DNA of 64,000 nucleotides, taken from positions 62,001 to 126,000 of the forward strand of contig NZ_SOMG01000014.1 in assembly GCF_004402045.1 (NCBI RefSeq), given 5' to 3'. Positions within the stretch are counted from its first letter, which is position 1. Each line of letters opens with the position of its first letter. Shown here in pieces: positions 12,850 to 21,941 of this stretch. The notes beneath the pieces are model-generated. The model was not told the DNA's origin. It searched no databases and saw nothing but the letters and a program-made list of their open reading frames with translations. The DNA is from Lelliottia nimipressuralis (lineage in GTDB: Bacteria > Pseudomonadota > Gammaproteobacteria > Enterobacterales > Enterobacteriaceae). The translations under genes were made by a program, and so were the position numbers.

Positions 12850-13936
12850 CCTGCCCGTTCTGCGGCATCATCGCGGAGAGCCAGGCCAGCGCGCCGGAAC
12901 CGATGTTCTGCAAACCGCCCACCAGCGCGCCCGCCGTGCCTGCAAGGAACGGGAACGGCTCCATCGCGCCGCTGGTGGCGAGCGGGAACAGCATGCCCGC
13001 ACCGAAGAAGAACAGCGCCGCCGGGATCAGCAGCGTCCAGACGGTCATCACGCCGAACAGCCCCGGGATCCACATCATTACGCCAGCCAGCAGGCAGCTG
13101 ATCACCGACTGCCACATCAGGGTTGAGAAACGCTTGTTCTGACGTCCGGCAAACCACGCACCGAAGAACGCCGCCGGGATTGGCAGAATAAACAGAATAC
13201 TCACCACCATGCTGCTCAGGCCAAGACCCGCGCCCAGCAGCACGCCGGAACAGGCTTCGAACACCGCAATGCCCGCCAGACCGCCGATCAGCATCAGCAG
13301 GTAGCAGGTAAACGATCCGTTACCGAACAGCGTTTTATAGCTGGTGATGAGCTTCGTGCGCGGCGCGTCATGCGGGCGCGTTTCCGGCATCCAGCGCGCC
13401 ATGCTGAAGGTCACAATGATGCAGAGCGTCAGCAGGAAGGCGTAGCAGGCGCGCCAGGACCACATCGTGTCCAGCAGGCCGCCAATCAGCGGTGCCAGCA
13501 GCGGGCTTACCAGAATCCCCATATTCAACAAGCTGTTGGCATGGCGGAGCTGGGTGCCCTGATACATATCACGCGGTAAGGTTCGCGCCATCACACCGCC
13601 GACGCCGGTACCGACGCCCTGCAGGGCGCTGGCGGCAATCAGTACGGTCAGGTTATGAGTGGTCATCGCAATCACCGTCGCGACCATGAAAATGCACATG
13701 CCGACTAAAATCACCGGACGGCGGCCGATACGGTCGGAGAGCGGACCATAGAACAACTGCGAAACGCCATAGGTCAGCAGGTAGGCTGCCATCACGCTTT
13801 GTACTGCGCCCTCGCGGACGTTAAGTTCCTTTGCCATGTCGGCAATCGCCGGAATGTAGATGGTTTGCGCCATCTGACCGACGGCCACCAGTAACACCAG
13901 CATCAACAATAAGTTAACGTTCCTTTGTTTTTTCAT
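12752..13936 (-). CDS. emrD: Multidrug efflux protein EmrD (MFS)
   Basis: The 394-residue major-facilitator antiporter has twelve membrane helices and matches EmrD from its first residues (MKKQRNVNLLLMLVLLVAVGQ in part) to the end. It exports amphipathic compounds using the proton gradient. The MFS motif A is visible as GPLSDRIGRRPVI. ATG 13936 is used because it matches the family start; a longer in-frame extension to 14017 has no support. Position before tisB and ivbL agrees with E. coli synteny. Confidence 0.94.
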   Translation of the reverse strand: MKKQRNVNLLLMLVLLVAVGQMAQTIYIPAIADMAKELNVREGAVQSVMAAYLLTYGVSQLFYGPLSDRIGRRPVILVGMCIFMVATVIAMTTHNLTVLIAASALQGVGTGVGGVMARTLPRDMYQGTQLRHANSLLNMGILVSPLLAPLIGGLLDTMWSWRACYAFLLTLCIIVTFSMARWMPETRPHDAPRTKLITSYKTLFGNGSFTCYLLMLIGGLAGIAVFEACSGVLLGAGLGLSSMVVSILFILPIPAAFFGAWFAGRQNKRFSTLMWQSVISCLLAGVMMWIPGLFGVMTVWTLLIPAALFFFGAGMLFPLATSGAMEPFPFLAGTAGALVGGLQNIGSGALAWLSAMMPQNGQASLGLLMTLMGLLILLCWLPLASRVPHHEQPV

Positions 13937-14111
13937 GTCGCTGAATACTTTTGCCAAAAGAGAAAAATGAAGAATAAGTGACTGCGCATTCCCATAAATG
14001 CGCGAGGAATCTACCACAGTGAGATGACAAATTAAGCATTACTGTGATGAATGGAGAAACAGGACAAGGCAGGATTTGTAAACAAGATCGGCAACTAATG
14101 TTGCCAGTGAT

Positions 14112-14945
14112 TTACGCCAGGCGCAGCAGAATCGCGCCGCCCGCAATTCCCAGCGCCGCAGCAATACGCAGGCCCGCAACCCGCTCTTTTAAAAGCATAA
14201 AAGCGATAAGCGCCCCAAAGAGAATGGAGGTTTCACGCAGCGCCGCGACCACCGCCAGCGGTGCCTGCGTCATTGCCCATAGCGCCAGGCCATAAGAGCC
14301 CATGGTCCCCACGCCGCCGAGCAACCCCTTTTTCCAGTGCAGACGGAGATAGCTGGACGCTTCACGCCGACGCGCGACCATCGCCCAGCTCAGCAGGCAG
14401 AAGCCGTTCATAAAGAAGGTCCACAGCGTGTAGCCCAGCGCGGTGTCCGAGAGCCGCACGCCGGTGCCGTCCACCAGCGTATAGCCCGCGATAAAACAGG
14501 CATTCAGCAGCGCCAGCCAGATCCCTTTTCGCGACTGCATGCGTCCGTTCATCGCCATCGCCAGTATCGACAGGCAGATCACCCCGATGCCGGACCAGGC
14601 GAGCCACGAGAGGCTATCGCCGAGCACCAGCACGCTTACCAGCGCCACCAGCAGCGGCGCGGTGCCGCGCATCAGCGGATAGGTCTGGCTCATATCGGAG
14701 ACCTGATAGGTCTTCGCCACCAGCACCGTGTACACCACCTGTAAGGCGCAGGAGACAATCAAAAACGGCCAGCTTGCGGCAGAAGGCTGCGGCGAGAAGG
14801 GGAGCAGCACCAGGGCAATCAGCGTGGCGGAGCCGCTGACGCTGATTGCAGAATAGAGCTTGTCCGTTCCGGCTTTGACGATGGCGTTCCAGCTGGCATG
14901 CAGCAGCGCGGCGAAGAGTAAAATGCAGAAAACGGTGATGGTCAT
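14112..14945 (-). CDS. EamA/DMT-superfamily transporter
   Basis: A hydrophobic protein of 277 residues with about ten transmembrane segments arranged as two EamA repeats (about 1-135 and 145-277), the plan of drug/metabolite transporters. Substrate is unknown. It follows emrD in the same orientation with a gap of about 95 bp, downstream of a GNAT gene. No equivalent stands here in E. coli K-12, so it belongs to lineage-specific content. Confidence 0.82.
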   Translation of the reverse strand: MTITVFCILLFAALLHASWNAIVKAGTDKLYSAISVSGSATLIALVLLPFSPQPSAASWPFLIVSCALQVVYTVLVAKTYQVSDMSQTYPLMRGTAPLLVALVSVLVLGDSLSWLAWSGIGVICLSILAMAMNGRMQSRKGIWLALLNACFIAGYTLVDGTGVRLSDTALGYTLWTFFMNGFCLLSWAMVARRREASSYLRLHWKKGLLGGVGTMGSYGLALWAMTQAPLAVVAALRETSILFGALIAFMLLKERVAGLRIAAALGIAGGAILLRLA

Positions 14946-15007
14946 GGCGTGTCGGGTGGTGAGTTGTCACTTAACTGTAACATTCGCCATCCGATGCCGC
15001 AAGCCGC

Positions 15008-15454
15008 TCAAATTGCGCAAAACAGACGGTGCGTCACCCGCGGTTCGTCAGACACCAGCGTAAAACCCGCCTGACGATAGAAACCGTACGCGGCGTCCGG
15101 CGCATGGGTATTGAGGAAATCAAACCAGATGCTGGCATCGGCCATCACCACGGTCAAAAGCTGTTTGCCAATGCCCAACCCGCGGCACTTCTCGCTGACG
15201 TAGAGATGGCGAATGCGGCCGGCGCGCGGCTGCTGGCTGAACGGATCGCGGTTAAGACCGCACACGCCCACCAGCTTGCCGTTGAGAAAGGCACCCAGCA
15301 GCTTTTCGCCCGGCGCGTTAAAGCGGTTTTCACCCCGCTGCCAGTTCTCTTCCAGCCTGCGCAGCATGTTGAAATTCAATGCGATACTTTCAGCCTTCAG
15401 GGCGATGTACCCTGGCTCTTCTGGCGTAACAGGCTCAATTAACAGACGCGACAT
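15008..15454 (-). CDS. GNAT-family N-acetyltransferase
   Basis: The 148-residue protein carries a GNAT fold with the acetyl-CoA pyrophosphate loop in CRGLGIGKQLL (about residues 91-101) after the typical strand RIRHLYVSEK, and ends with the YGFYRQAGF motif of the family. The acceptor substrate is not known. It lies between the tisB terminator and the DMT transporter gene, with both genes on the minus strand. Confidence 0.82.
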   Translation of the reverse strand: MSRLLIEPVTPEEPGYIALKAESIALNFNMLRRLEENWQRGENRFNAPGEKLLGAFLNGKLVGVCGLNRDPFSQQPRAGRIRHLYVSEKCRGLGIGKQLLTVVMADASIWFDFLNTHAPDAAYGFYRQAGFTLVSDEPRVTHRLFCAI

Positions 15455-15473
15455 AGCATTCCCTCGTTATTAA

Positions 15474-15497
15474 AGAGGGGCGGTTTCCCGCCCCTCT
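15474..15497 (-). terminator. Terminator of tisAB
   Basis: AGAGGGGCGG (15474-15483) pairs perfectly with CCGCCCCTCT (15488-15497); on the minus strand the hairpin is followed by TTTAATAA. It closes the tisB transcript 22 bp after the stop codon. Confidence 0.8.
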
Positions 15498-15518
15498 CAG
15501 GTGCGACTTGAACCTGAA

Positions 15519-15608
15519 TCAGCGAATGAATTTCAGGACAGCATCAAGCAGTTGCAGTACAGCAACAATGAGTTTGAGGATAAGTATCACCATATCCACT
15601 ACGCTCAT
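15519..15608 (-). CDS. tisB: SOS-induced toxic membrane peptide TisB
   Basis: A 29-codon frame encodes a peptide with the core VILILKLIVAVLQLLDAVLK, nearly identical to E. coli TisB, which inserts in the inner membrane, dissipates the proton motive force and promotes persister formation after DNA damage. Its charged residues (Asp, Lys, Asp, Lys, Arg) sit on one face of the helix as in the reference. The ATG follows AAAAGGAGACGCGT. Location between emrD and ivbL, the adjoining LexA box and the divergent istR gene confirm the identity. Confidence 0.95.
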   Translation of the reverse strand: MSVVDMVILILKLIVAVLQLLDAVLKFIR

Positions 15609-15614
15609 ACGCGT

Positions 15615-15634
15615 CTCCTTTTGGTTAAAAGGAG
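15615..15634 (-). promoter_or_regulatory. Hairpin sequestering the tisB ribosome-binding site
   Basis: CTCCTTTT (15615-15622) and AAAAGGAG (15627-15634) are perfect inverted repeats. In the tisB mRNA the AAAAGGAG containing the SD is locked in an 8-bp stem with a four-base loop. This fits the known need for an upstream ribosome standby site in tisAB mRNA. Confidence 0.8.
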
Positions 15635-15679
15635 CACGATGCTGGCGTACCTTTCCGCCGCCTGTTGCCAGCACCTGGA

Positions 15680-15697
15680 TTGACGTAACACAGTGTG
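15680..15697 (-). promoter_or_regulatory. IstR-1 target and standby region in tisAB mRNA
   Basis: The plus strand here reads TTGACGTAACACAGTGTG, identical to 18 bases near the 5' end of the IstR-1 RNA (15927-15944). The tisAB transcript, read from the minus strand, is therefore perfectly complementary to IstR-1, about 75-90 bases upstream of the tisB start, where IstR-1 blocks the standby site in E. coli. Confidence 0.9.
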
Positions 15698-15797
15698 CTC
15701 ACTTCAGGGGTTAAGGCACTGACGGCACCACCCGTTTCAGCCAGGACTTCGTTGCGCCGGTAGAACTGCGGCCCCCTCGCTCACTGCGAACATCCTC

Positions 15798-15829
15798 ATT
15801 ATAGATAAATACTGTATGTATGAACAGTA
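15798..15829 (-). promoter_or_regulatory. LexA box and SOS promoter of tisAB
   Basis: CTGTATGTATGAACAG (15812-15827) is a perfect CTG-N10-CAG LexA box, extended to TACTG...CAGTA. On the minus strand a TATAAT -10 box lies at 15803-15798, so bound LexA would cover the -35 region. The predicted start near 15790 gives a leader of about 180 bases before tisB, as in E. coli. The longer IstR-2 RNA is probably also LexA-controlled from this site. Confidence 0.9.
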
Positions 15830-15925
15830 TTTTTTGGACAAAACACGAAACCCCATCCATACTCAAAAACGTCAAAATCCGTGCCTGAATTGCGCGTTCG
15901 TCTTCGATCGCGTATACTTTTTTGC

Positions 15926-16001
15926 GTTGACGTAACACAGTGTGTTCTGCGGCGACCAACCGCAAAACCCTGATAAAAACCTCGCTCCGGCGGGGTTTTT
16001 T
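15926..16001 (+). ncRNA. istR: Antitoxin sRNA IstR-1
   Basis: A promoter TTGCGC (15890-15895), 17 bp spacer, TATACT (15913-15918) leads to a start near 15926. The RNA begins GUUGACGUAACACAGUGUG, closely matching the start of E. coli IstR-1, and ends at an intrinsic terminator (AACCTCGC/GCGGGGTT and a T run) near 16001, giving about 76 nt. It is the constitutive antisense antitoxin that prevents translation of tisB outside the SOS response. The longer SOS form IstR-2 would start upstream, near 15870, and share the terminator; that start is inferred. Confidence 0.92.
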
Positions 16002-16021
16002 GTTTTTATCGCTCAACAAAC

Positions 16022-16105
16022 GAAACGTGATCCCTGACGCATTTTTGCGCAGATGAAAATATTTCCATTGTCACGCCGAAAAACCTGTGTTTGTATAAAT
16101 TCAAT
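16022..16105 (+). promoter_or_regulatory. Promoter region of ivbL-ilvBN
   Basis: TTGTCA (16068-16073) and TGTATAAA around 16092-16099 are the best -35 and -10 candidates. Upstream, ACGTGATCCCTGACGCA (about 16025-16041) resembles a CRP half-site pair, and ilvB is known to be activated by CRP in E. coli. Spacing of the -35/-10 pair is long for some readings, so exact boxes are uncertain. Confidence 0.5.
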
Positions 16106-16130
16106 CAATGAATCCAAACACAGGTCCCCA

Positions 16131-16229
16131 ATGACTGCATCCATGAACACCGCGACCCTACTAAAAACTGCGCAACCAGCCGCAGTGGTCGTCGTGCGTG
16201 TGGTGGTGGTCGTCGGCAATGCGCCGTAG
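16131..16229 (+). CDS. ivbL: ilvBN operon leader peptide IvbL
   Basis: The 32-residue leader starts MTASMNTATLLKTAQ and ends VVVVRVVVVVGNAP with nine valine codons (leucine codons also occur), the attenuation sensor of the ilvBN operon. Ribosome stalling at these codons when charged Val or Leu tRNA is short prevents the downstream terminator from forming. Length and end (GNAP) equal those of E. coli IvbL. It lies between istR and ilvB. Confidence 0.97.
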   Translation: MTASMNTATLLKTAQPAAVVVVRVVVVVGNAP

Positions 16230-16253
16230 GGACTGGATCAACACACGAATCCA

Positions 16254-16286
16254 AAACCCCGCCGGCGCAAACCGGGCGGGGTTTTT
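16254..16286 (+). terminator. Attenuator terminator of ilvBN
   Basis: AACCCCGCC pairs with GGCGGGGTT and a T run follows. It lies between ivbL and ilvB, where the leader-controlled attenuator is expected. Confidence 0.9.
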
Positions 16287-16331
16287 AGTTTAAACGCCTC
16301 CCGGAAAGTCGGCCCATAAAAGGACTGGAGC

Positions 16332-18020
16332 ATGGCAATTTCGGGCACAACATCCACCAAGACGCGTTTCACCGGCGCGCAGCTGATCGTTCATTTGCTG
16401 GAACGGCAAGGTATCACCACGGTTGCGGGCATCCCTGGCGGCACGGTGCTGCCGCTGTACGATGCGTTAAGCCAAAGCACGCAGATCCGCCACGTGCTGG
16501 CGCGCCACGAGCAAGGGGCAGGTTTTATCGCTCAGGGCATGGCGCGTACCCAGGGCAAACCGGCGGTCTGTATGGCCTGCAGCGGCCCGGGTGCAACCAA
16601 CCTGGTGACCGCCATCGCCGACGCGCGCCTCGACTCCATTCCGCTGATCTGCATCACGGGTCAGGTGCCGTCCTCGATGATCGGTACCGATGCATTCCAG
16701 GAAGTGGATACCTACGGCATCTCTATCCCCATCACCAAGCATAACTATTTAGTTCGCGACATCGCCGAGCTTCCTCAGGTTATCAGCGATGCGTTTCGCA
16801 TTGCGCAGTCTGGCCGTCCAGGCCCGGTGTGGATAGACATTCCTAAGGATGTCCAGACCGCGGAAATTGAGATCGACGTGCTGCCGGAGCCGGGCGACCG
16901 TGCCCCCGCGCCAGAATTCAGCGCTGAGAGCGTGCGCGATGCCGCCGCCATGATTAACGCCGCCAAACGTCCGGTGCTCTATCTGGGCGGTGGGGCAATT
17001 AACGCCGCAGATGAAATCCGTCAGTTTGCGGAAAAAGCCAACCTGCCCACCACCATGACCCTGATGGCGCTCGGCATGCTGCCCAAAGCGCACCCGCTGT
17101 CTCTGGGAATGCTGGGCATGCACGGCGCGCGCAGCACCAACTACATTCTGCAAGAGGCTGATTTACTGATTGTTATGGGCGCGCGTTTTGATGACCGGGC
17201 GATTGGTAAAACCGAACAGTTCTGCCCGAATGCCAATATCATTCACGTGGATATCGACCGCGCCGAACTGGGCAAAATCAAACAGCCGCATGTGGCGATT
17301 CAGGGGGATGTGGCGGAAGTGCTGGCGCAGCTGATCCCGCAGACGGACGCAGCCGACCGCGCCGACTGGCGTAAGCTGGTGGCCGATCTGCAGCGCGAGT
17401 TCCCGGGCACCATTCCAACCGAAGGCGACCCGCTGAGCCACTACGGGCTGATTAACGCCGTTGCCGCCTGCGTGGACGACAGCGCGATCGTTACCACCGA
17501 CGTTGGTCAGCACCAGATGTGGACTGCCCAGGCGTACCCGCTGAACCGTCCGCGCCAGTGGCTGACCTCCGGCGGCCTGGGCACTATGGGCTTTGGCCTG
17601 CCCGCCGCCGTGGGCGCGGCGCTGGCCAATCCGGACCGTAAGGTGATCTGCTTCTCCGGTGACGGCAGCCTGATGATGAACATTCAGGAAATGGCGACCG
17701 CGGCCGAAAACCAGTTAGACGTGAAAATCATCCTGATGAACAACGAGGCGCTGGGGCTGGTACACCAGCAGCAAAGCCTGTTCTACAAGCAGGGGGTATT
17801 TGCCGCGACCTATCCGGGGATGATTAACTTTATGCAGATTGCCGCCGGTTTTGGCCTGCACACCTGCGATCTGAACGCGGAAGAGGATGCCCACGCGGCA
17901 CTGCAGGAGGCGATCTCTCGCCCTGGTCCGGCGCTGATCCACGTGCGTATCGATCCTGAACAAAAAGTGTATCCGATGGTGCCGCCGGGTGCGGCAAATA
18001 CTGAGATGGTGGGGGAATAA
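16332..18020 (+). CDS. ilvB: Acetolactate synthase I large subunit IlvB
   Basis: The 562-residue catalytic subunit of acetohydroxyacid synthase I makes acetolactate and acetohydroxybutyrate in valine and isoleucine synthesis. It shows the catalytic Glu60 in RHEQGAGFIAQGMAR, a TPP/metal motif from GDGSLMMN to the following NN, and the three-domain layout of TPP enzymes with a central FAD-binding domain. ATG 16332 follows AGGACTGGAGC. It is followed after 3 bp by the regulatory subunit and controlled by the ivbL attenuator. Confidence 0.97.
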   Translation: MAISGTTSTKTRFTGAQLIVHLLERQGITTVAGIPGGTVLPLYDALSQSTQIRHVLARHEQGAGFIAQGMARTQGKPAVCMACSGPGATNLVTAIADARLDSIPLICITGQVPSSMIGTDAFQEVDTYGISIPITKHNYLVRDIAELPQVISDAFRIAQSGRPGPVWIDIPKDVQTAEIEIDVLPEPGDRAPAPEFSAESVRDAAAMINAAKRPVLYLGGGAINAADEIRQFAEKANLPTTMTLMALGMLPKAHPLSLGMLGMHGARSTNYILQEADLLIVMGARFDDRAIGKTEQFCPNANIIHVDIDRAELGKIKQPHVAIQGDVAEVLAQLIPQTDAADRADWRKLVADLQREFPGTIPTEGDPLSHYGLINAVAACVDDSAIVTTDVGQHQMWTAQAYPLNRPRQWLTSGGLGTMGFGLPAAVGAALANPDRKVICFSGDGSLMMNIQEMATAAENQLDVKIILMNNEALGLVHQQQSLFYKQGVFAATYPGMINFMQIAAGFGLHTCDLNAEEDAHAALQEAISRPGPALIHVRIDPEQKVYPMVPPGAANTEMVGE

Positions 18021-18023
18021 GCC

Positions 18024-18311
18024 ATGCAGAAACAACATGATAACGTCATTCTGGAACTCACCGTCCGCAACCACCCTGGCGTCATGACTCACGTCTGCGG
18101 GCTGTTTGCCCGCCGCGCGTTTAACGTGGAAGGCATTCTCTGTCTGCCGATTCAGGGCAGCGAGCACAGTCGCATCTGGCTACTGGTCAATGATGACCAG
18201 CGTCTGGAGCAGATGATGGCTCAGATCGACAAGCTGGAAGACGTCACCAAAGTGGCGCGCAACCAGTCCGATCCCGCCATGTTTAACAAAATTGCGGTGT
18301 TCTTCGAGTAA
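18024..18311 (+). CDS. ilvN: Acetolactate synthase I small subunit IlvN
   Basis: This 95-residue ACT-domain protein is the regulatory subunit that activates IlvB and confers valine feedback inhibition. The ACT core is visible as [27 protein letters not shown] in parts ([21 protein letters not shown]). Length matches E. coli IlvN (96 residues). It follows ilvB by 3 bp, so the two are co-translated. Confidence 0.97.
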   Translation: MQKQHDNVILELTVRNHPGVMTHVCGLFARRAFNVEGILCLPIQGSEHSRIWLLVNDDQRLEQMMAQIDKLEDVTKVARNQSDPAMFNKIAVFFE

Positions 18312-18340
18312 ATCGCTTAAGGTAAGCGTCTTTCGCTCTT

Positions 18341-18376
18341 GTAGGCCGGATAAGCGCAGCGCCATCCGGCTTTTTC
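18341..18376. repeat. REP element, possible terminator of ilvBN
   Basis: GTAGGCCGGATAAGCG followed by CAGCGCCATCCGGC is a REP palindrome; a run of five T residues follows directly, so it may also end the ilvBN transcript. Confidence 0.8.
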
Positions 18377-18393
18377 AGACCGCAGGAACTCAC

Positions 18394-18987
18394 ATGACCA
18401 CCATCGCCCTTATCGACGACCACCTTATCGTCCGCTCCGGATTTGCCCAGCTTCTCAACCTCGAACCCGATTTTCAGGTCGTGGCCGAGTTCGGCTCCGG
18501 ACGCGAAGCGCTGGCGGGCCTGCCGGGGCGCGGCGTGCAGGTCTGTATCTGCGACATCTCGATGCCGGATCTCTCCGGGCTTGAGCTCTTAAGCCAGCTT
18601 CCAAAAGGCATGGCGACTATCATGCTGTCAGTCCACGACAGCCCGGCGCTGGTCGAGCAGGCGCTCAACGCGGGCGCGCGCGGCTTCCTCTCTAAACGCT
18701 GTAGCCCGGATGAGCTGATCGCCGCCGTGCGTACCGTCTCCACCGGCGGCTGCTATTTAACTCCGGATATCGCCATCAAGCTGGCGGCCGGACGCCAGGA
18801 TCCGCTCACAAAGCGCGAGCGTCAGGTTGCGGAAAAACTCGCGCAGGGGATGTCGGTAAAAGAGATTGCCGCTGAGCTGGATCTGTCCCCGAAAACCGTG
18901 CACGTTCATCGCGCCAACCTGATGGAAAAACTCAACGTCAGCAACGACGTTGAGCTGGCGCGCCGTATGTTCGACAGCTGGCAATGA
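18394..18987 (+). CDS. uhpA: Response regulator UhpA
   Basis: The 197-residue NarL-type regulator has a receiver domain (about 1-120) with the phospho-acceptor Asp54 in CICDISMPD and a LuxR-type helix-turn-helix (about 135-195, [27 protein letters not shown] in part). Phosphorylated by UhpB, it activates uhpT. ATG 18394 matches the family start; an in-frame upstream ATG at 18292 lies inside ilvN. Its last codons overlap uhpB by ATGA. Confidence 0.96.
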   Translation: MTTIALIDDHLIVRSGFAQLLNLEPDFQVVAEFGSGREALAGLPGRGVQVCICDISMPDLSGLELLSQLPKGMATIMLSVHDSPALVEQALNAGARGFLSKRCSPDELIAAVRTVSTGGCYLTPDIAIKLAAGRQDPLTKRERQVAEKLAQGMSVKEIAAELDLSPKTVHVHRANLMEKLNVSNDVELARRMFDSWQ

Positions 18988-20489
18988 GTCCCGTCTTTTC
19001 GCGGCTGATTGCCGTCGTTGCCAGCTTCTTTATCTTCTCCGCCGCCTGGTTCTGCCTGTGGAGCATCAGTCTGCATCTGGTGGAGCGCCCGGAGCTGGCG
19101 GTACTGTTGTTTCCCTTCGGTCTGCGTCTGGGGCTGATGCTGCAATGTCCGCGCGGCTACTGGCCCGTTTTGCTGGGTGCTGAATGGCTGATGCTGGTCT
19201 GGCTGGCGCAGGAAGTCGCCCTCGCGCATCTGCCCTTATTGATGACCGGAAGCCTGCTCACGCTCCTTCCGGTTGCGCTTATTTCCCGCTATCGTCACCA
19301 GCGCGACTGGCGCACGCTTCTGCGTCAGGGCGCGGCGCTGATTGCCGCCGCGCTGCTGCAGTCCTTGCCGTGGATGGGGGAAAAGGAGATGCTCAACGCG
19401 CTGCTGCTGACCCTCACCGGCGGCCTGACGCTGGCCCCGACCTGTCTGGTTATCTGGCATTACCTCACCAGCACCGTCTGGCAGCCGCTCGGCCCGGCGC
19501 TGGTATCTCAACCCGTGAACTGGCGTGCCCGGCATCTCATCTGGTATCTGCTGCTGTTTGTGGTGAGCCTGTGGCTGCAGCTTGGCCTGCCCGCAGAGCT
19601 TTCGCGCTTTACCCCGTTTTGTCTGGCGCTGCCGATCATCGCACTGGCCTGGCACTATGGCTGGCAGGGGGCGCTGATCGCCACGCTGATGAACGCCATC
19701 GCGCTGATTGCCAGCCAGACCTGGCACGACCATCCGGTGGACCTCCTGCTTTCCCTGCTGGCCCAGAGCCTGACCGGGCTGTTGCTGGGGGCGGGCATTC
19801 AGCGCCTGCGCGAGCTGAACCAGTCCCTGCAGACCGAGCTGGCGCGCAACCGCCGCCTGGCAGAGCGCCTGCTGGAGACCGAAGAGAGCGTGCGGCAGGA
19901 GGTTGCCCGCGAACTGCACGACGATATCGGCCAGACCATCACCGCCATCCGCACGCAGGCGGGCATCGTCCAGCGTCTGGCGGCGGAAAACGCCGGCGTG
20001 AAGCAGGGCGGGGCGCATATCGAACAGCTTTCGCTGGGGGTCTATGACTCTGTTCGCCGCCTGCTGGGACGGCTGCGCCCGCGCCAGCTTGATGACCTGA
20101 CGCTGGAGCAGGCGGTGCGTTCCCTGATGCGCGAGATGGAGCTGGAAAGCCGCGGAATAGTCAGCCATCTCGACTGGCGCATTAACGAATCTACGCTCAG
20201 CGAAGGCCAGCGCGTGACGCTGTTCCGCGTCTGTCAGGAGGGGCTGAACAATATCGTCAAACACGCCAACGCCAGCGCGGTGACGCTGCAGGGCTGGCAG
20301 CAGGATGAAAGCCTCAAGCTGGTGATTGAAGACGACGGCTGCGGCCTGCCGCCGGGCTCCGGCCAGCAGGGCTTTGGCCTGGCGGGCATGCGCGAGCGCG
20401 TGAAGGCGCTGGGCGGCACGCTGAATATCTCCTGCACCCACGGGACGCGCGTCAGCGTCAGCCTGCCGCTAAGGAGCCACCATGTTTAA
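18984..20489 (+). CDS. uhpB: Sensor histidine kinase UhpB
   Basis: The 501-residue kinase has a hydrophobic MASE1-type membrane domain with about eight helices (1-280), then the HisKA_3 region with phospho-acceptor His312 in [11 protein letters not shown] and a HATPase domain to the end ([16 protein letters not shown]). It relays the glucose-6-phosphate signal perceived by UhpC to UhpA. It overlaps uhpA by 4 bp and uhpC by 8 bp, a tight signalling operon. Confidence 0.96.
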   Translation: MSPVFSRLIAVVASFFIFSAAWFCLWSISLHLVERPELAVLLFPFGLRLGLMLQCPRGYWPVLLGAEWLMLVWLAQEVALAHLPLLMTGSLLTLLPVALISRYRHQRDWRTLLRQGAALIAAALLQSLPWMGEKEMLNALLLTLTGGLTLAPTCLVIWHYLTSTVWQPLGPALVSQPVNWRARHLIWYLLLFVVSLWLQLGLPAELSRFTPFCLALPIIALAWHYGWQGALIATLMNAIALIASQTWHDHPVDLLLSLLAQSLTGLLLGAGIQRLRELNQSLQTELARNRRLAERLLETEESVRQEVARELHDDIGQTITAIRTQAGIVQRLAAENAGVKQGGAHIEQLSLGVYDSVRRLLGRLRPRQLDDLTLEQAVRSLMREMELESRGIVSHLDWRINESTLSEGQRVTLFRVCQEGLNNIVKHANASAVTLQGWQQDESLKLVIEDDGCGLPPGSGQQGFGLAGMRERVKALGGTLNISCTHGTRVSVSLPLRSHHV

Positions 20490-21801
20490 AACCCCTGTTA
20501 ACGCCGCGCCGATAGGCAATAAAGCGGAGATCGACGCCCGCTACCGCTACTGGCGTCGCCATATCCTGATCACTATCTGGCTCGGCTATGCGCTGTTCTA
20601 CTTCACCCGCAAAAGCTTCAACGCCGCCGCGCCGGAAATCCTCGCCAGCGGCGTGATGACGCGTACCGATATTGGCCTGCTGGCGACGCTGTTTTACATC
20701 ACCTACGGCCTGTCGAAGTTCTTCTCCGGCATTGTCAGCGACCGCTCCAACGCGCGCTATTTCATGGGCGTTGGGCTGATTGCCACCGGCGTGGTGAATA
20801 TTCTGTTTGGCTTCTCCACTTCTCTCTGGGCCTTTGCTCTGCTGTGGGCGCTGAATGCGTTTTTCCAGGGCTGGGGCGCGCCGGTCTGCGCCCGCCTGCT
20901 CACGGCGTGGTACTCGCGCAACGAGCGCGGCGGCTGGTGGGCCGTCTGGAACACCGCGCATAACGTCGGCGGGGCGCTGATCCCGATGGTGGTAGGCGCG
21001 GCGGCGCTGCACTACGGCTGGCGCGCGGGAATGATGATTGCCGGCGGGCTTGCCATTCTCGCGGGGCTGTTCCTCTGCTGGCGGCTGCGCGACAGGCCGC
21101 AAACCGTTGGTCTGCCCGCGGTGGGCGACTGGCGGCACGATGAGATGGAAATGGCGCAACAGCAGGAGGGGGCGGGGCTGACGCGCAAGGAGATCCTCAC
21201 CAAATACGTGCTGTTAAACCCCTATATCTGGCTTCTCTCGCTCTGCTATGTGCTGGTTTACGTGGTGCGTGCGGCCATCAACGACTGGGGCAATCTGTAC
21301 ATGTCCGAGACGCTCGGTGTGGACCTGGTGACCGCCAACTCGGCGGTGACGATGTTCGAGCTGGGCGGGTTTATCGGTGCGCTGGTGGCGGGATGGGGCT
21401 CGGATAAGCTGTTCAACGGCAACCGCGGCCCAATGAACCTGATTTTCGCCGCCGGGATTTTGCTCTCCGTCGGCTCGCTGTGGCTGATGCCGTTTGCCAG
21501 CTACGTGATGCAGGCGGCGTGCTTCTTCACCACTGGTTTCTTCGTGTTCGGCCCGCAGATGCTGATCGGCATGGCGGCGGCGGAGTGTTCCCACAAGGAG
21601 GCGGCCGGCGCGGCGACGGGCTTTGTCGGGCTGTTCGCCTACCTTGGCGCGTCGCTCTCCGGCTGGCCGCTGGCGCGGGTGATCGACATCTGGCACTGGA
21701 GCGGTTTCTTCGCGGTGATCGCCATCGCTGCGGGGATTTCTGCGCTGCTGCTGCTGCCGTTTTTGAACGCGCAGGCGCCGCGCGAAGCCAGCGTGATGTG
21801 A
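20482..21801 (+). CDS. uhpC: Glucose-6-phosphate sensor UhpC
   Basis: This 439-residue MFS protein of the organophosphate:phosphate antiporter family is homologous to UhpT but acts as receptor for external glucose 6-phosphate, activating UhpB in the membrane. Twelve helices and the family signature [14 protein letters not shown] are visible. Its start overlaps the end of uhpB by 8 bp. Confidence 0.95.
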   Translation: MFKTPVNAAPIGNKAEIDARYRYWRRHILITIWLGYALFYFTRKSFNAAAPEILASGVMTRTDIGLLATLFYITYGLSKFFSGIVSDRSNARYFMGVGLIATGVVNILFGFSTSLWAFALLWALNAFFQGWGAPVCARLLTAWYSRNERGGWWAVWNTAHNVGGALIPMVVGAAALHYGWRAGMMIAGGLAILAGLFLCWRLRDRPQTVGLPAVGDWRHDEMEMAQQQEGAGLTRKEILTKYVLLNPYIWLLSLCYVLVYVVRAAINDWGNLYMSETLGVDLVTANSAVTMFELGGFIGALVAGWGSDKLFNGNRGPMNLIFAAGILLSVGSLWLMPFASYVMQAACFFTTGFFVFGPQMLIGMAAAECSHKEAAGAATGFVGLFAYLGASLSGWPLARVIDIWHWSGFFAVIAIAAGISALLLLPFLNAQAPREASVM

Positions 21802-21941
21802 TGCGCCTCACCTTTTCGCCCCGAATGGCGTAAAACTAAGAAATTTTCCCGGTTTTACCTGGACGCTGTCTCAGGCGTCTCTCCCGGCTGATTTTTACAA
21901 TGCCTGCCATTCGCAGGTAAAAATCAGCTCAGGAGCAAACC
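21802..21941 (+). promoter_or_regulatory. uhpT promoter and structured leader
   Basis: The 140 bp between uhpC and uhpT should hold the UhpA-dependent promoter; CCTGGACG and the mirrored TCTCAGGCG (about 21858-21877) are candidate UhpA boxes. Just before the ribosome-binding site CAGGAG lies a large hairpin: CTGATTTTTA (21888-21897) pairs with TAAAAATCAG (21918-21927), with an inner CCTGC/GCAGG stem. The hairpin ends four bases before the SD. Confidence 0.6.

Noticed and set aside
15481..15714. Two plus-strand frames of 60-68 codons over the tisB region
   Set aside because: They run antisense across tisB and its terminator; the minus-strand TisB frame explains the conservation.
19184..20441. 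Long frames on both strands within uhpB
   Set aside because: They overlap a gene with complete kinase motifs and come from high G+C codon bias.
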